In this document: in pieces, positions 62,371 to 64,000 of the stretch
Numbering within the stretch: position 1 is the first letter of the stretch
How the letters are laid out: each line of letters begins with the position of its first letter
DNA from: Liolophura sinensis
Taxonomy: Eukaryota > Mollusca > Polyplacophora > Chitonida > Chitonidae
Assembly (NCBI RefSeq): GCF_032854445.1
Contig: NC_088299.1
Coordinates: 14,439,608-14,503,607, forward strand
Direction: 5' to 3'
Length of the DNA stretch: 64,000 nucleotides
Translations under genes and position numbers: made by a program
Notes under the pieces: generated by a model
Seen by the model: the letters and a program-made list of their open reading frames with translations, nothing else
Told to the model about the DNA's origin: nothing
The model's database searches: none

Positions 62371-62770
62371 TACATGTATAATAATGGCAGATATAGGGCA
62401 ATGGTACAGTAGTTGTGACGTACAAAATATGGTACGATAAATGTACGATAAAAATAATGTCGTACGCCGCTTGGTGCTCTGGGCTCTGCAGTTTCGCTTG
62501 AATTGTAAGTTATACTATATGCATGTATTTACCGCTCCACCCAAGAATTTTCTATTTACACCATTGCGGTCAGTTTTACACGTGAATGACATCGCGGAGT
62601 AAATCACCCCTCTGTGTGATACTTGACGAAGATAATGATTTAAAGCAGCAGCCAACAGAGCTAGACCAAGACTCGAACCTGCTGACTCACAGGTCGAGTG
62701 CTCGACCAGTTATGGTGAAAACAAGGTTTATTTGTAATGGAATATCGGTTCAAATTGTGATTGTTTTAGT

Positions 62771-62831
62771 GTCATTGTTAGATACAATTTAAACAGTTGA
62801 AACAACTGTTTAAATTGTATCTAACAATGAC
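62771..62831. repeat. Perfect 61-bp palindrome (29-base arms, 3-base loop)
   Basis: Arms 62771-62799 and 62803-62831 are exact reverse complements (GTCATTGTTAGATACAATTT..AACAGTTG) around AAA. The flanking bases do not continue the symmetry. Confidence 0.95.
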
Positions 62832-62964
62832 TGCATGCGAGAGTTTCCTTCTGTTATATACTAGTATGTCTGCGTAGCAATATCTTTGTATTGCCGCATG
62901 TAAAAAGGTTCTGTCATTGTTCAGTACATGTAATATAATAATAATGTAGTTGCATTTTCATAAA

Positions 62965-63290
62965 AAGTTGGTAGAGCGTCCGTTTCAGGGGCGGTAGGTC
63001 CAGGATCAATCCTCGGTCGGACCTAAGACCTTAAAAGAGGAAGTTGTAGCCTCCTCCCTTGGTGTTCAGCATGAAGGGGATAGTGCAACGACTGGTTGAC
63101 CCATATCAGTATAATGGCTCGGGTGGGGCGCCTTACTTGCCTTCGGTAAGTCGTCTCATTGAAGCAGCACTAGATAAAAGAGGGGTGGAAATCCGCCCCG
63201 CAAAAATGAGGCACATTACACGTACATGCGCTCTAAGGACTCCGTTGTCGTCATTCGACTCAAAAGTTGTTAAGTACGACGCTAAACTCT
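62965..63290 (+). mobile_element. tRNA-derived SINE (family D)
   Basis: A box TTGGTAGAGCGTCCG and B-box-like GGATCAATCC, then a body with TAAGACCTTAAAAGAGGAAG, GGGCGCCTTACTTGCC, GGTGGAAATCCGCCCCGC and an end GTTGTTAAGTACGACGCTAA. The 3' part matches the inverse of 7.25-7.38 kb. Confidence 0.8.
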
Positions 63291-64000
63291 AAACACTCAC
63301 TGACCCACTCATTTAATAAGTAAAGGAAATACGATCGATGTATATTTTTATGGAAAATTCCTGTCTCCCACTTTTATTTTTGACAACGGTTAAGCCCTCC
63401 GTCCATAACACTGATTACCACGACATGGTGATCATAAAGTGTGTCTGCAAGTATTTAATGGAATACCTTTCCCCGCGCAATGACGATTCTGGTCCAAGCT
63501 GGAATGACTGTCGTTTTTTTGTTTTGTTTTTTTTCCAACGGATGAGTATTACGATATCATGCAGTTTGCCCACAAAACGCAACCGCATAACATAGGCCCG
63601 AATTGCCTAAGGCGGAAACGTTCCCCATTGCATACACATGCATATATAGCTGTCGTGCCAATAAATAATAACAAATTTCCTCACAGAGTGTGCATAAAGA
63701 GAAAGTCCCTACAAATACATCACCATAAATACTATCAGCGTAAAAAAAGTGCAACCTATACATGTATGTATACATATAGGGTATAGAGGCTATATCCAAA
63801 TGTGAGATGTGATTCATGATTTTAGAAATTAAAGGAGAAGGAAACATATAAATGATGCCAAAATCAAATGAAAGAGCGTCAAAACTTATTTGCAAACATG
63901 GTCTGTAATATTTTTTTGGATTTTTTTTTTGGGTTCAAGAGAAAAGGGTATTTGAAAATATTTTTGTATGGTGGGTATTTGGAACCAACTTTTGCTCTTT
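63291..64000. other. Intergenic DNA to the window end, nothing recognised
   Basis: AT-rich, with T-runs at 63515-63535 and 63910-63930. No exon is supported. Confidence 0.45.

Noticed and set aside
62771-62831. microRNA precursor
   Set aside because: Perfect arms and a three-base loop do not fit a typical animal precursor.

Overview
The window looks like nuclear DNA of a lophotrochozoan animal, most likely a mollusc. The evidence is spliced genes with GT-AG introns and metazoan proteins, AT-rich intergenic DNA, at least ten copies of a tRNA-derived SINE whose 3' end reads TACGGCGTAAAACACCAATC plus AAAT repeats (a type I associate with molluscs and relatives), several MITE families and many minisatellites. 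The species cannot be named from the sequence.

Layout. 0-0.7 kb: last exon of a plus-strand gene ending in a PHD-like zinc finger, of the type found at the end of pogo/Tigger (DDE_1) proteins. 0.8-8.8 kb: gene-poor DNA with a TA-flanked MITE family, two long (TA)n tracts and a 27-bp minisatellite. 8.9-15.2 kb: satellite-like arrays with higher-order structure. 16-21.4 kb: gene-poor. 21.4-24.3 kb: an intronless C/EBP gene (minus) head to head with a C/EBP-gamma gene (plus). The C/EBP upstream region carries four TGACGT motifs and a C/EBP site; the C/EBP-gamma frame is broken by one extra A. 29.0-34.8 kb: eight-exon mitochondrial ribosomal protein mL38 gene (minus). 36.5-44.0 kb: six-exon FAST-kinase-domain gene (plus). 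45.7-46.0 kb: an orphan cluster of five TGACGT motifs. 49.1-53.2 kb: three-exon PSMG4 (proteasome assembly chaperone 4, minus). 53.7-56.4 kb: four-exon beta-tubulin (plus). 57.8-59.8 kb: five-exon gene for an unrecognised 193-residue protein (minus). 61.3-62.4 kb: a decayed tandem duplicate of that gene. The rest is SINE-rich DNA.

The genes form three divergent pairs: C/EBP with C/EBP-gamma, mL38 with FASTKD, and PSMG4 with beta-tubulin. From memory, the first and third match the human arrangements (CEBPA/CEBPG on chromosome 19, TUBB2B/PSMG4 on 6p25). If that holds, the window keeps two very old bilaterian head-to-head linkages. mL38 and FASTKD both serve mitochondrial gene expression. A second striking feature is that a 40-bp minisatellite beside PSMG4 is built from copies of the gene's own last codons and stop.

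All exon structures were joined by hand from splice sites, reading phase and protein similarity recalled from memory. No search or transcript data were available.
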